From: Paraphysoderma sedebokerense
Taxonomy: Eukaryota > Blastocladiomycota > Physodermatomycetes > Physodermatales > Physodermataceae
Length of the DNA: 64,000 nucleotides
Assembly: GCA_025602915.1 (NCBI GenBank)
Contig: JAHLJZ010000003.1
Span: 744,001-808,000 of the forward strand
Direction: 5' to 3'
Both the position numbers and the translations under genes were made by a program. The notes under the pieces are model-generated. The model did not search any database, was not told the origin of the DNA, and saw only the letters and a program-made list of their open reading frames with translations. Below are positions 45,779-56,906 of the stretch, piece by piece. Within the stretch, counting starts at the first letter, position 1. Each line of letters starts with the position of its first letter.

Positions 45779-48700
45779 ATGAATCCGAATAATCCCCCCA
45801 ACGTTAATCCTGCGTATTACTACCCATCTGGCTCTCTGAACCAACAAATCCAACAACAACAACAGAGACAGCAGCAGCAACAACAGCAGCAGTCACAGCA
45901 GAATCAGCAGGGTCAGAATTATCAGCAAAATCAACAACAGCGACTCGTCAATGCATCCGGATTGTCCCAGCTTTCGCCTCAACAACTAAATTATCTAAAT
46001 GCAGCACAAGTGCAACAACTTTATGGCAATCTGCCACTAGGTTATAATATTCAACAAACTGGATATGGCAATATACGACCTCAAGGGTACAACCTATCCC
46101 AAATTCAACCTCAAAGTCAAGGTCAGGGCAACAAATTGCCGTCGAATTACAATCTCGGTCAACTACAAACTCAAAATGCACCACAGCAGCCTCAACAAGA
46201 GCCGATATCTACGTCTAGTTTAAATCTTACTGGCAATACTCCCCAGAGGACTAATCAACCCACACAAGCCAACGAGAAAAGTACGACGGCATCTCAAAAT
46301 GTTGTGTCAAAATCTGATCTCGAGTGGTTGAATCTTGCCGCTTTCGGGCTCTCAAGCGATGCAAGTAATTTACCATCGCCATCCTCCTCTTCAGCGCAAA
46401 GCATTTCTACCCCCTTATCGTCTTCCCATCAGGCTATCGCAACGAATGCATCCAGCGCCCAAATCCCAAATATGGGTGCCTCAAGCGCAATGCAATCGTC
46501 CTCTCTCTCATATCAATTACCAGTTTCCGGTTCGACATCCAGTCAAATGGTACCAAATGCAATGTCACAACCGCTGTCTTCGATGTCCAACACCTCTTCC
46601 TTGACTCCTCAGACCTCACTTCAATCCTCACAGTCGACAACAACGAACGCGGCAACCAAACCACCACCACAGTCGTCACCCACTATCAATCCAAATGCGT
46701 CGATCCCGATGTCGTCTTCTATTTCTGCCACCTCTTCTTCAATACCGACATCGGCATACAATATGTCAAACATGCCCGCTCAGACCAACCTTACCAATCA
46801 AATGGCCAACTCCACCTTAATGCAGCAAATGCAGATGCGAAATAATGCCCAATTGATGAATATAAATAATATGCAAGCTATGAATATGAATCTTGGAAAT
46901 CTTGCGGCGTATCAGAATTTGGGTTTATCGAATTTGAATATGCAAAACTTGGGTAGTTTACAAGGAATGCCTGCTGGGACCAATATGGCCAATTTACAAG
47001 GGTATGGCACTTCTGCCAACGGGATGCAAGGGATGAACCGACCTCCCATGCAGTCGATGTATCCTTATCAGGTTATGCCGGGACAAAATCCTATGTTCGC
47101 AATGTACGGGAACCAACAGAATATGATGCTCCAAAATCCGCAGATGATGCGTGGAAGTACGTCGATTCTTCCATGGAAATCAACGTTTTGTATATTCTTC
47201 CGTATTAACGCCATCCTAACATTTCAATAGATATATCGAGGAAAAGTTCACTCGCCTCTTCTCTGAACCCTCAACTTCAAGCGGCCAATCAGGCGCAATT
47301 TCAGAGCAATCAACTTCAACGTCACGCCGTGGCAAACAGTACTAAACAGTCACAGTCAAACGCACAGAGCGTATCTACACCCGTACCACAGCCATCAGCC
47401 CAGATATATACCCAATACGGTTCTCAGCAACCTTCCGCTCAACCACAGGCATCAGCACCATCTCATGCCCAACCGTCGGATTCGCAACACCCTCAGCCAT
47501 CACCGAAACTTCAATCCCCGACTAGTGTACAACCCTCCCATTCTCCCTCTCCGTCGCCATCCATTATTTCGAATTCACACTCACAGTTGGGTGAACCACC
47601 AGACACAGATTCCGATCCTTGGTATCAAAAATTGAAAGCGGTGTTGGCAAATGACAATATTCAATTTAGGCTTCCAGTTGTTGGAGGAACGTATCTGGAT
47701 TTGAAAACACTTTTTGAGTCAGTGGTGAAGTACGGGGGTTTTGAGATTGTAAGTTTGAAATTTTTCACTTCGTCTAATTCGCCGTGATTCTGTACGGATT
47801 TTCCAACTTACTTCTTCCTATACAGGTGACCCAAACTCGAAAGTGGCGTTTGATCAATGAAGATGTCGATCCGTCCCGAGTTTCTTCTTCCATGACAGCG
47901 TCCCTCAACAAGACGTATCAGACACTATTATTACCGCTGGAGCGACACTTATATCCTTCTGGGATTCCTCATCATATGATTACAGAGCAATTGTCAAGTA
48001 GTAACCCACCGAGCGCACAAAGCACCCCAGTCCTCAATCAAAGGAATCTGAACCAGCAAAGTGCTGGAATGGCATTTCCGAAAGGGATGGGTCAAATGTC
48101 CCCTACGCTGGGGATGGGAATGCAAGGTGTGCAAATGCCTATGGGTTCACAACTTTCGATGATGCAAAATGTACAAATACAACAAGGTCTCCAAGGTCCT
48201 CAGTCCATGAGGATGAATGCCGGTGCTCCGATTGCCGGGATGGCTCCAAATTTGCAGCAGACACCGGGTTCAAAGGGAGCCTCTGGTGGTCCGGGATTAT
48301 CGTTCAATATGAATTTGGAACAGTTTCAGGCATATCAAGAGAAGATTAAGCAATTTAAACAACAGCAACAGCAACAACCGGGGCATTCGACGGGTTCGGT
48401 TGGAGCTGGTGGATTGCCGACTGGATTTCAGGGTGCTTCAAAACCAATGCAAACATTACCGAATCAACAAGGGTTGCCCAGTCAGGGACAGGTTGGTTTT
48501 CTGTCGTCCTTGCTCATTCTGTTATTTCCACGTTCTTACGATTTTCTCTATGCCAGTTATCACGCCAGCAAAGTTCTGCCAGCGTTGCTTCGGTCGGCTC
48601 TTTTGAAGGTAGCGCCCAGGTGAGTTGAAATATTTTTTGAACAGAATGTTGATTAAAGTTGACTTTAACTGATATAACTACATTTATCAGCGGCGGTCCG

Positions 48701-51700
48701 ATCTCCAAGACAGTGGTTTGTTGGCGGTTTGTTGCAATTAGTACTTTTCTTTTTGAGGTAACTTCTGACATGCTGATTGTTCCAATTATCCCAGGAATTT
48801 ACAACCATTAACAATGAGGACGAAGTTAAGGTTTGTTGGAGTGGTTTCTAGTTTTGATTGTAGACGTATACTGACTGAGATTTATAGGAGGAACAAAAAG
48901 AGGCATCCCCGTCGCTTTCCGAAGCTACACGAAGTAAGCCCGAAGTCGATTCTGTTTCAGCAAACTCTGCTGCCCCGTCCAAACAAAATGAGTCAGCTCA
49001 GTTGTCTCCGCAAATCAAAGCAGAAGCAGCGACTCAATCACAAGGGCAAACCCAATCTCAATCCACATCATCTACAACACCTCCTGGCGTTATTGAGATC
49101 AAGAAATATATTCCAGTTGTTCGCCCGATTCATCCGTCCAATTTCGGTGGAATCGAGTTGCTCTCTGTAGAAAAATATCTCTCTCCAATCAACTATGGAC
49201 CCGAGAACAAGATGATTTATAGATGGAAGCCAATTTCAAAACTACCATCCGACCCTGAAGCTATCACTCTCAGAAACGAATTAGGTGCTGTAAACGTATT
49301 CGCCTTAACGATGTGTATCAAAAGTGGACTACCAATCGAAGTGACAAATGCTTTGAATGTGTTGACAGTTGTCAGCAGTGATCCTGCCGTTAAGTTCTTC
49401 GTTATGTATTGTCCCGATTTGGTAATTTCACTGGTAGACCTCGGAATGAGGGAATGGGATAAAGTTATGTCAGAATGGAAAAAGGAATATGGATTTGCGC
49501 ATTTGGATCAGTTGAAAACATTCAAAAACAAGAAATCAGGATTGGAAAACACCAAGCCATTATCCGATACCCTCGAGTCGACACTTTTGGAAGATCCGGT
49601 GCCGACATTCCCCGTGAACCAGAAATCATGTCAGATTCTCATTTCAATATTCACAATCGTCCGAAATCTCACCTTCTTGTACGAGAATACTACGTACTTT
49701 TGTCAAAATACAAAATTCATCAATTGGATGGTATCAATACTACACGATTGTCTGTGGATTATGCATGTCATAAGTCACAATTCTGGCCACCATCATCACT
49801 TTATCAGTTTACCGCCATACCTCCGTCCACGATCAGGCCACATTCCGATACCAACATCATTGGCTACTACCGCATTCGACTTGTTAGATCAAATTATCAC
49901 GATTGTGTCAAACATCGCTTCTGGATTCGTTGTATCCATCCCTAATATTTCATCACCCGTTCAAACTGCCGCTTCAATATTTGATTTGATTTTCTTCTTT
50001 TACACGCTACCGTCATGGACGTCCATCCTTGAACCCTTTGGAAATCATTCTCCGAAAGATCCTATTTCGATTATAACTGAAGGCGCCCCTGAACTCGGAA
50101 ACGCTCTGAATGCCGGACTGGGTTTCTCTGAAGAAGCCATCAGATTGTATCGATACATGGCCACAATATGCGTTGGCAATATTTTTACCAATGTGGAGAA
50201 TAGAGGTGTTTTGAGTCAGATATTTTCTGGGCAATTCACGAGATCGCGTTACAATAGGTTTGAAAGTCTGGTGAAATTGGGAAAACGAAACAGTAATGAT
50301 GATTGGGTATTGGGAAATTCAGATGCATTTTTGGGCTCAAACAACGCATCAACGAGTCATTCAAAGTTTTCTTACATCAGTTATCGGCTTTACCAAGATT
50401 CCCTCAACTTCACGTCGTTGCTTTCAGTGATCGACGAAATAATCCCAGATTCCGGGATTACGTTTGAACTTCTCAATTCACACGATGATATAGCGGAACT
50501 TGAAATGATGCTGTTCTGTATATCCAGTTTACTCAGCATCGATGGATTCATGGAAGGAGTTGAGAAGGGATGGTTCTACGGATATGAAGTGTGGTGGAAA
50601 ATCGGATTCTGTGAGTTAATGGAAAAGATGAAGCAGGATGTTTTGAAATCGCGGAGGAGTCGAACGTCAGCAACTGAAACTTCAGATGACCTCGATGTTA
50701 CGAACGGTTCACCCCATACCGGTGCGGTTCCTCCCATCCAAACAAATGTTAAGAAACCTCCGAACCCTATTATCACTCTCGATATCACGCCGCGGCCTCT
50801 ATCATATTCATATTCCCCGCTCACTTCTATTTACTCCAAACTCATTCTCTTGGCTTCAAATGTTAGTTTTACCGCCGATAAATTAACCCTGGCTTTTCAT
50901 CTTGCCAGGCGAGCCATCAGTATTGTAGTTGAAAATCTACCGAAGACTGTGGTAACAAGTAATACTGGAGACGAGAAACAAATAGTCGAATCTCATATCA
51001 AAACTTGGGCCAACAGGATTTGTTCTACGATTTTGGACGGTGAAGATGTAGTATTTGAGTTGGACAGTACAATGGACCAATTCGTCAACTCTCACATTCA
51101 TACGAAGAACCAAGGAAACTCCGTGACGAGAAACGGAAATAATAAGTCGTCCACCTCGCCAGTATCCCCAAAACGATGGACTGTCCCGTCATCGCCTAAT
51201 CGGAACTCAAGTCTCAACTCAACTTCTCCTCTGTCACCTATAAAACGGTTATATCAAGAAACCGAGTTGGATGATGATTGGTTAGATTATTTTATCGATT
51301 GCGATATAGTCTCATCTTTTCCGAAGCGGTTTGGATTTCAGGGTGAATACTCAGTCAACGGCACACACAATAGATCCATCAAATCCAGACATTTCACCAT
51401 CACAATTGATCCGACGCCAGAGTTTATTCCGCCACCTGGTATTTTCGGGTCTTATGAAATCTTGGATTCTACTTCCACCCTTTCATGTTCCGATCGTACT
51501 TCTCCTGCATCTGCATCCCCAACACAATCACCACCAACTTCGCCGGTCCGCCATCTCGAATCACAAAATAATCACGTTGGTAGCAATAAAACCGTGATTG
51601 AGCTTTCGTTACCTATCCCGACACCTCCTACGATGTTACACACTCGTAAACTCAAAACAATATTAGAGAAGTTAACAATGGGCGGAAGTCCAGATGTGAT

Positions 51701-51743
51701 GGTGAAAGAAGCGGGTTGGAAAGTTTTGTTTGCCTTGGAGTGA
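45779..51743 (+). CDS. SWI1: Swi1/ARID1-like subunit of the SWI/SNF remodelling complex
   Basis: Large non-catalytic subunit that binds DNA through its ARID and helps target SWI/SNF. Exons: 45779-47156, 47231-47748, 47826-48491, 48557-48619, 48691-48726, 48795-48830 and 48888-51743. Phases agree and give about 1,850 residues. The N-terminal 450 residues are extremely Gln/Asn/Ser/Met-rich (prion-like). The ARID is at about 590-675 (DPWYQKLKAVL, then LPVVGGTYLDLKTLFESVVKYGGF and TRKWRLI). A second Met/Gln-rich stretch follows, then a C-terminal armadillo-like BAF250_C-type region (ELGAVNVFALTMCIKSGLP, then NALNVLTVVSSDP) with several hundred more residues. Two neighbouring 36-nt exons are needed to keep the frame; their borders are less certain than the others. 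Confidence 0.88.
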
Positions 51744-52346
51744 TAACAAAATCGATGACAGTGTGAATATGTATGCGTAGTGACTGTTTACTTTTTTGGA
51801 AAAAATTAATGGGATGGTGATTTGTTCAAGGAAAATCTGTTCAAATGAAAGTATCAAACGTCAAAGTGATAAGGGGAAAAAAGGGAAAGAGGTCGTTCTT
51901 GTCAAATGTTAAAATCATTGGTTTCATCTGTTTGATTTGTTGCCAACTGAGGTGTATATCATGTATAGAAATTCGTTGTCTTTTATTCATGTCATTTTTT
52001 TGTGTTTTTGATGCTTGTAATTGCTTCTCGTAATTTTCATTTTTCAATAATCAACCAGTCTTTCATTACACCGTCAAAGGAGTCTGAAGTCGCTGAGTTC
52101 GATTGACCGTATTCGCACGCTGCGCAACTGCTGGAGAACTTAGATAGTTTTTCTTCACATTTTAGTTTCTAAGTTGTAGAACATAATTCAAACTTGCATC
52201 TCGGATCACCGTGCAACACAGCCTATTATGAAGAATGCATTGACGCATGGCTATCCCTGCAGGCCGATTCCACCAAAAGAAAGTCATCTTAATTTTCCCA
52301 GTTCCATTCTATTTCGTCATACACAGCACACTGGTACTTTTTGTAA
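51744..52346. other. Intergenic, SWI1 3' / IFI6-like array start
   Basis: About 600 bases. The last 150 before 52347 weakly resemble the upstream block of the third array gene (a GACGCATGG segment), so it may be the oldest copy of that promoter. Confidence 0.35.
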
Positions 52347-52931
52347 ATGGCTGCCACCGTACAAATCACTGCAACCGGCGGAGATGTTACTCACGCATTT
52401 GAAATCTCGGAGGATCAAACTCTTGCACATATCAGACAGACAGTGACAGCACATTTCAATGAACTGGGTCATCATGGTGCAGTTGAAATATCATTTGGAA
52501 TTATAGCGATGGTCGATAACTTTGAGGGAAATCCTCCGAATAACTGGAGTATCGACAGAAATCTTTTATTGGGGATTATCGTCGGCACTGCAGCAACTCC
52601 AATTCTTTTACCAGCTGCTTTTGGAGCCGTAGGATTGACGTCTGCTGGAATCGCTGCAGGAAGCGCTGCAGCCGGTATGCAAGCTATTGGAGTGCCAGGT
52701 GCCTTAACGGTTGGTGCCGGTGGTGTGGGTGGTGCTATTGCAGGTTTGTGGGCAGGGGTGGGTTTTGGCGGTCAACAAGAGCAATTGGATATAACTGTCC
52801 GACATGGCCAAAACCAGCAGCAAGTCATCCCCAATGTCGGAATAAACGATAATTTGGGAAATATTATTACGAATATACGAAATCGAGACATTCATGGGCT
52901 CGCAACTGTATTATTCGTTTTTCAAGTCTAA
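52347..52931 (+). CDS. IFI6/ISG12-like membrane protein, array gene 1
   Basis: 194 residues, single exon. The N-terminal module (1-50, VQITATGGDVTHAFEISE) precedes a Gly/Ala-rich hydrophobic core (about 70-140: ATPILLPAAFGAVGLTSAG, then AAGSAAAGMQAIGVPG) that matches the IFI6-16 (ISG12/IFI27) domain pattern. The C-terminal module is LDITVRHGQNQQQVIPNVG, then NLGNIITNIRNRDIHGLA. In animals these proteins insert into mitochondrial or ER membranes and affect cell death; the role in fungi is unknown. The core is the shortest and most divergent of the three larger array members. Confidence 0.75.
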   Translation: MAATVQITATGGDVTHAFEISEDQTLAHIRQTVTAHFNELGHHGAVEISFGIIAMVDNFEGNPPNNWSIDRNLLLGIIVGTAATPILLPAAFGAVGLTSAGIAAGSAAAGMQAIGVPGALTVGAGGVGGAIAGLWAGVGFGGQQEQLDITVRHGQNQQQVIPNVGINDNLGNIITNIRNRDIHGLATVLFVFQV

Positions 52932-53603
52932 TGTCATCTATTTCGGCCTCTCAAGACTTTAATTATGCATATTATCTAATTGCGTCAAACACCTTCAAAT
53001 AAAATAGAATCTATAGGGAACTGTATATTTGGGATAATTAAATACACAAAAATAGCAGTTACACCGTCGCTGTATCTGTTCCGTTTTCCTCATGGTTTGA
53101 TTGTATGCTTTACTATTCTGTAGCCAGATTTTTCGGTTTCAGTTGTAATTCCATATTTTAGTGCAATAGACGGTACCGTATTCATTCTCGTTTATTAAAG
53201 CTGCAGCTTAAATCCCTCATCAACGTTACGTAAAGGCAAATATGCTAATCAAAGTGAATATCACAACGATAAATCCATCCTTCCATTCAAATTTCTTCTT
53301 GTCCGAAAAGCGGCCATTCTAGAATCTACTTTTTTTCCGGTCAGCGACTCTGCAGTCAACATTAAAACCAACCTTTATTTCAAACAACTCAAAATTTTTT
53401 CTCTTGATTGTCGTTGGTAGCATATGATACAAATCCTATTATCCATAACGCGCCAGACCCTCCGGACACATGGGCGAAATCCTGCCACAAATATCAGTCC
53501 TCAATCACTGATACTTCAGCCCAAAAAGAAGGGAGTTGTCATTTTGTGATATTTTGATCTTAGCATTTTTGATTTACAACCGAGGTTACGGCAGTTTAAA
53601 CCG
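52932..53603. repeat. Spacer with array upstream block, copy 2
   Basis: From about 53290 to 53603 this spacer aligns with the block before array gene 3 (about 54450-54722). Shared segments include CGGCCATTCTAGAAT against CGGTCATTCTAGAAT, GCGCCAGAC against GCGCCGGAC, and TTGTCATTTTGTGAT against CTGTCATTTTGTGAT. It shows that the repeat unit includes the promoter. Confidence 0.65.
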
Positions 53604-54249
53604 ATGACCGACAGAATACGAGTTTCTGCAACCGGTGGAAACTGGAAAGTGACATATTACTTTGAAATCACAAAAACGATTGAAGAAGTCTTACAAATAA
53701 TAAGAAAACGGTTCCAAAGTTTATGGTGTAGCGGTTCAGTGATAATGTCCTTTGAATGCCCCCCCTATCGTCGATAAAGTTGATAAAAATACCTCGAATA
53801 ATTCATGGAAGATCCATAAAAAGCTGTTATTAACCGCCGGTGGAGTGATCGTTGGCGCTGCAGCAACTCCCATTCTTTTGCCAGCCGTTCTTGGAGCCGC
53901 AGGATTTACATGTGCTGGAGTCGCAGCAGGGAGCGTCGCAGCCAGTATTCAATCTGTTGTTTACGGTGGTTATGTAGCCTCCGGAAGTGCTTTTGCTGTA
54001 TGTCAATCAATTGGTGCAGCCGGTGTCGGTGCTACGAGTGTTGCCGCTGGTGGCGTTGCCGGAGGTGCTATGGGTGGGGCGGTCGCTGGTTTATTGGGAT
54101 TACGTCGATTGGAAAAAACTGTCCAAGCTGGTCCAGAAAAAGTTGTCCTGGATGTTAGTATGTCTGATACTCTAGAGTATATCATAAGCAAAATGCGACG
54201 TAGTGGCGTTCAGGCTGCAGCTCGTGTATCGCTGAAGTTTAATATCTAA
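53604..54249 (+). pseudogene. IFI6/ISG12-like membrane protein, array gene 2, frame-disrupted
   Basis: The first part from the ATG at 53604 (MTDRIRVSATGGNWKVTYYF) matches the N-terminal module of gene 3, and 53752-54249 gives the core (AATPILLPAVLGAAGFTCAG, then GGYVASGSAFAVCQSIGAAG) and C-terminal module (DTLEYIISKMRRSG). The two parts are in different frames, separated at a run of seven C at 53759-53765. Either the gene is recently broken or the run is an assembly error. The downstream part is fully open and closely similar to gene 3. Confidence 0.65.
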
Positions 54250-54722
54250 TTTAGCTTTTTTGAGTGTTCATCTACCTTATTGCAATATAATTTCATCTTT
54301 ACATGTGCTTATTAATACCAAACATTGTACATTAATGTAACCGTTCTTCTGTCTACTTTTTTTCGTTACAACTGTTTAAAGTTTTCTTGTCCAGGCTACA
54401 TCATGCAGGGGAGGGAAACAATAAAGTGCCGAGTTCACACTCTTATACAAAGAGCGGTCATTCTAGAATTTACTGAATTTTCTGGTCAAATTCCATTCTT
54501 GTTTCGAATAACTCGAAAAAAATTTTCTGATTGTCTGTGGAACCATGGTGTCATGTCACACAATCCTATTATTCAAAAGGCGCCGGACGCATGGGCAAGT
54601 CCCGCCATAAAAGTCATTAAATCACTGGTACTTCAGCCTCCGAAAAAGAAGAACTGTCATTTTGTGATCGTTTGATCTTATCATTCTTAAGTTTACAACC
54701 AAAGTTACGACACTTTTTACGA
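54250..54722. repeat. Spacer with array upstream block, copy 3
   Basis: Holds the 3' region of gene 2 and the block repeated before gene 2. Its left part (54366-54440, TTTTCTTGTCCAGGCTACATC) is repeated, decayed, at about 56440-56495. Confidence 0.6.
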
Positions 54723-55364
54723 ATGGCAGACACGATACAAATCACCGCAACCGGCGGAGCTATTACGTATGAACTCGAAGTTCCGGTAACTGAAACTCTT
54801 GAGAATATCAGACAAAATATATCAACACATTTCGATGTTCTGGGGTACCATGGTGAAGTGGCAGTATCGTTTGAATATCCCGCAGTCGCTGATAACGTTG
54901 AAGAAAATGCCGGGAATCGTTGGAATATCAATAGAAATCTTTTGTTAGCCGCTGGTGGTATGATTGTCGGTGCTGCAGCAACTCCTATTCTCTTGCCAGC
55001 CGCTCTTGGAGCTGTAGGATTCACATCTGCCGGAGTCGCAGCAGGAAGCGCTGCAGCGGGTATTCAATCCGCCGTATACGGTGGTTACGTAGCCTCCGGA
55101 AGTGCTTTTGCTGTTTGTCAATCAATTGGTGCAGCTGGTGTCGGTGCTACCAGTGTTGCCGCTGGTGGCGTTGCTGGAGGTGCTGTGGGTGGAGCGGTCG
55201 CTGGGTTGTTGGGATTACGTCGTTTTCAGGTATCTGTTCAACATGGTGAAAATACTGTTGACATTAGTGTTAGTATGTCTGATACTTTGGAGTATATCAT
55301 AAGCGAAATACGACGTCGCGAAATTCATGTTGCAGCTCGTGTTTCTATGAATTTTAATATCTAA
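54723..55364 (+). CDS. IFI6/ISG12-like membrane protein, array gene 3 (complete)
   Basis: 213 residues, single exon, start MADTIQITATGG. The N-terminal module (1-55) has a strand-strand-helix-strand pattern (IQITAT, AITYELEV, TETLENIRQNISTHF, VAVSFEY). The core is about 75-165: GGMIVGAAATPILLPAALG, GFTSAGVAAGSAAAGIQSA, VYGGYVASGSAFAVCQSIG, AAGVGATSVAAGGVAGG. The C-terminal module (about 170-213) has the same pattern (FQVSVQHG, TVDISVSM, DTLEYIISEIRRREIH, ARVSMNFNI). The core is a clear IFI6-16 type. The module duplication is my reading of the sequence. This member is the best template for the family. Confidence 0.82.
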   Translation: MADTIQITATGGAITYELEVPVTETLENIRQNISTHFDVLGYHGEVAVSFEYPAVADNVEENAGNRWNINRNLLLAAGGMIVGAAATPILLPAALGAVGFTSAGVAAGSAAAGIQSAVYGGYVASGSAFAVCQSIGAAGVGATSVAAGGVAGGAVGGAVAGLLGLRRFQVSVQHGENTVDISVSMSDTLEYIISEIRRREIHVAARVSMNFNI

Positions 55365-55712
55365 TCTAGTTTTTTTGTGAGTGGATTGAATGTCGTCATA
55401 TTGTATATCTTATTACTATATAGTTTCATCTTTACATGTATTCATTACTATTAAACGTTGTACCTGAATCTTTGCGGACAATCTCAGATTCTTTATTTTA
55501 TAAAACCACGACTTCCGACCATTGAATGTGCGAAACCAGGAATACACCCAAACTGCATTCTAAAACTTTTGATACAATCTTTATTTTTAATATTTTTAAT
55601 AATTTAAAATACACAATTAACACTTCTAAATACACACCCCTACGGCCTGCCCAGCGTACTCTCGAAAGATAAGACTTCACAGCAACGTCTTTGCAACACA
55701 CCCCAAAGAATA
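55360..55712. repeat. Array 3' block, copy A
   Basis: Direct repeat of about 350 bases, also present at 55905-56222. Shared segments are AAACGTTGTAC, CGGACAATCTCAGA, TTTGATACAATCTTTATT, TCGAAAGATAAGACTTCA and CAACGTCTTTGCAACACA. It begins at the end of gene 3 and ends where gene 4 starts. Confidence 0.8.
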
Positions 55713-55909
55713 ATTGGAATATTAATAGAACTCCTTTATTTACCGCTGAAGGCATTATGGTTGGCGCTGCAGCAACACCAAATGTTTTACCTGATGCCAT
55801 TGGAACCGTAGGATTTACATTTGCTGGACTTGCTGCAGGAAGCGCTGGGATAATACGAGGTCGCGGTATTCATGTTGCTGCTAGTGTATCGATGAAATTT
55901 AAGTCCTAA
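55691..55909 (+). pseudogene. IFI6/ISG12-like array gene 4, remnant
   Basis: About 73 codons without an ATG start. NNWNINRTPLFTAEGIMVG and ATPNVLPDAIGTVGFTFAG match the beginning of the core, and RGIHVAASVSMKFKS matches the C-terminal end. The rest of the core and the whole N-terminal module are missing. Confidence 0.75.
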
Positions 55910-56222
55910 TCTAGTTTTCTGGGTGGGTTTATTACTATTTTCATATTGTATCTCTTATTACTATACAGTTTCATCTGTGCCTCTACCTATTAATATCAAA
56001 CGTTGTACATGAATTTTTACGGACAATCTCAGACCCTTTGAATGTGAAACCAGGAATACACAGAAACAAAATTCTAAAAACCTTTGATACAATCTTTATT
56101 CTTAATAATTCAATTCAAAATACATAATTAACACTCTACTAAACACACACTCCTATCCGACGTATTTCTCGAAAGATAAGACTTCAACAGCAACGTCTTT
56201 GCAACACAGCCAAAAAAAAATC
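55905..56222. repeat. Array 3' block, copy B
   Basis: Second copy of the 3' block, following the gene 4 remnant. It is slightly shorter, with several small gaps relative to copy A. Confidence 0.8.
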
Positions 56223-56906
56223 ACATTATGCAAACGATACTGCTTAAATAATAGAAACAAAGAGTGAAGGTTCCAAAAAATCTTTGACTATTCTTCTCGC
56301 CGATAACGTGAAGAGGAAGAGAGTAAGGTAGGTTTGAAGTACTGAAGTTTTTGTCTCGTGCATGTATACGTCTGAATGATGATTGTTTGAACCGTTCCTC
56401 TATCTAGTTTTTTTTTTTTCGTTCGAATTGTACTCTTTTTAGAATTTTTTTGTCCAGGATATGTCATGCTGAGGCGGGAAAAAATAAACTGACGAGTTCG
56501 GGGGTATGTACTATTCTCGTGACTTTAGGTATGTACGCTATTGAAGACTGATGAAAAATGATACACGGAAACAAAATTTGATTGACATGAACAAAAAGAA
56601 GAACAAGGAAAGAAAATTTGGATGAAGTATAGACAAAAAAGAAAAATAAAACCAGAAAAGAAAATGACGACAATTGAAATAGATGATATCTAAAGAATGA
56701 CTCGTTGAGGCGGTTTGTTTTTACAAGAGAGTTGTACGATAATCTACTACGTCATGATAACTCTCGATAGTGATCCTCTTGTTGTATCTACACGTTTTTG
56801 TCTTCTTTTTAAAGACGAAATCATCACTGATTAAATTCAGTACTAATCACCTCTAGACGATTTTAAATTACATGACCGTTTGAAACGACGGATGAACTCA
56901 AAAGGT
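56223..56906. other. Array end and WOPR gene 3' side
   Basis: At about 56440-56495 (TTTTTTTGTCCAGGATATGTC, then ATGCTGAGGCGGG) lies a decayed copy of the array's upstream block, with no gene after it. The rest is AT-rich with no gene. Confidence 0.5.
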
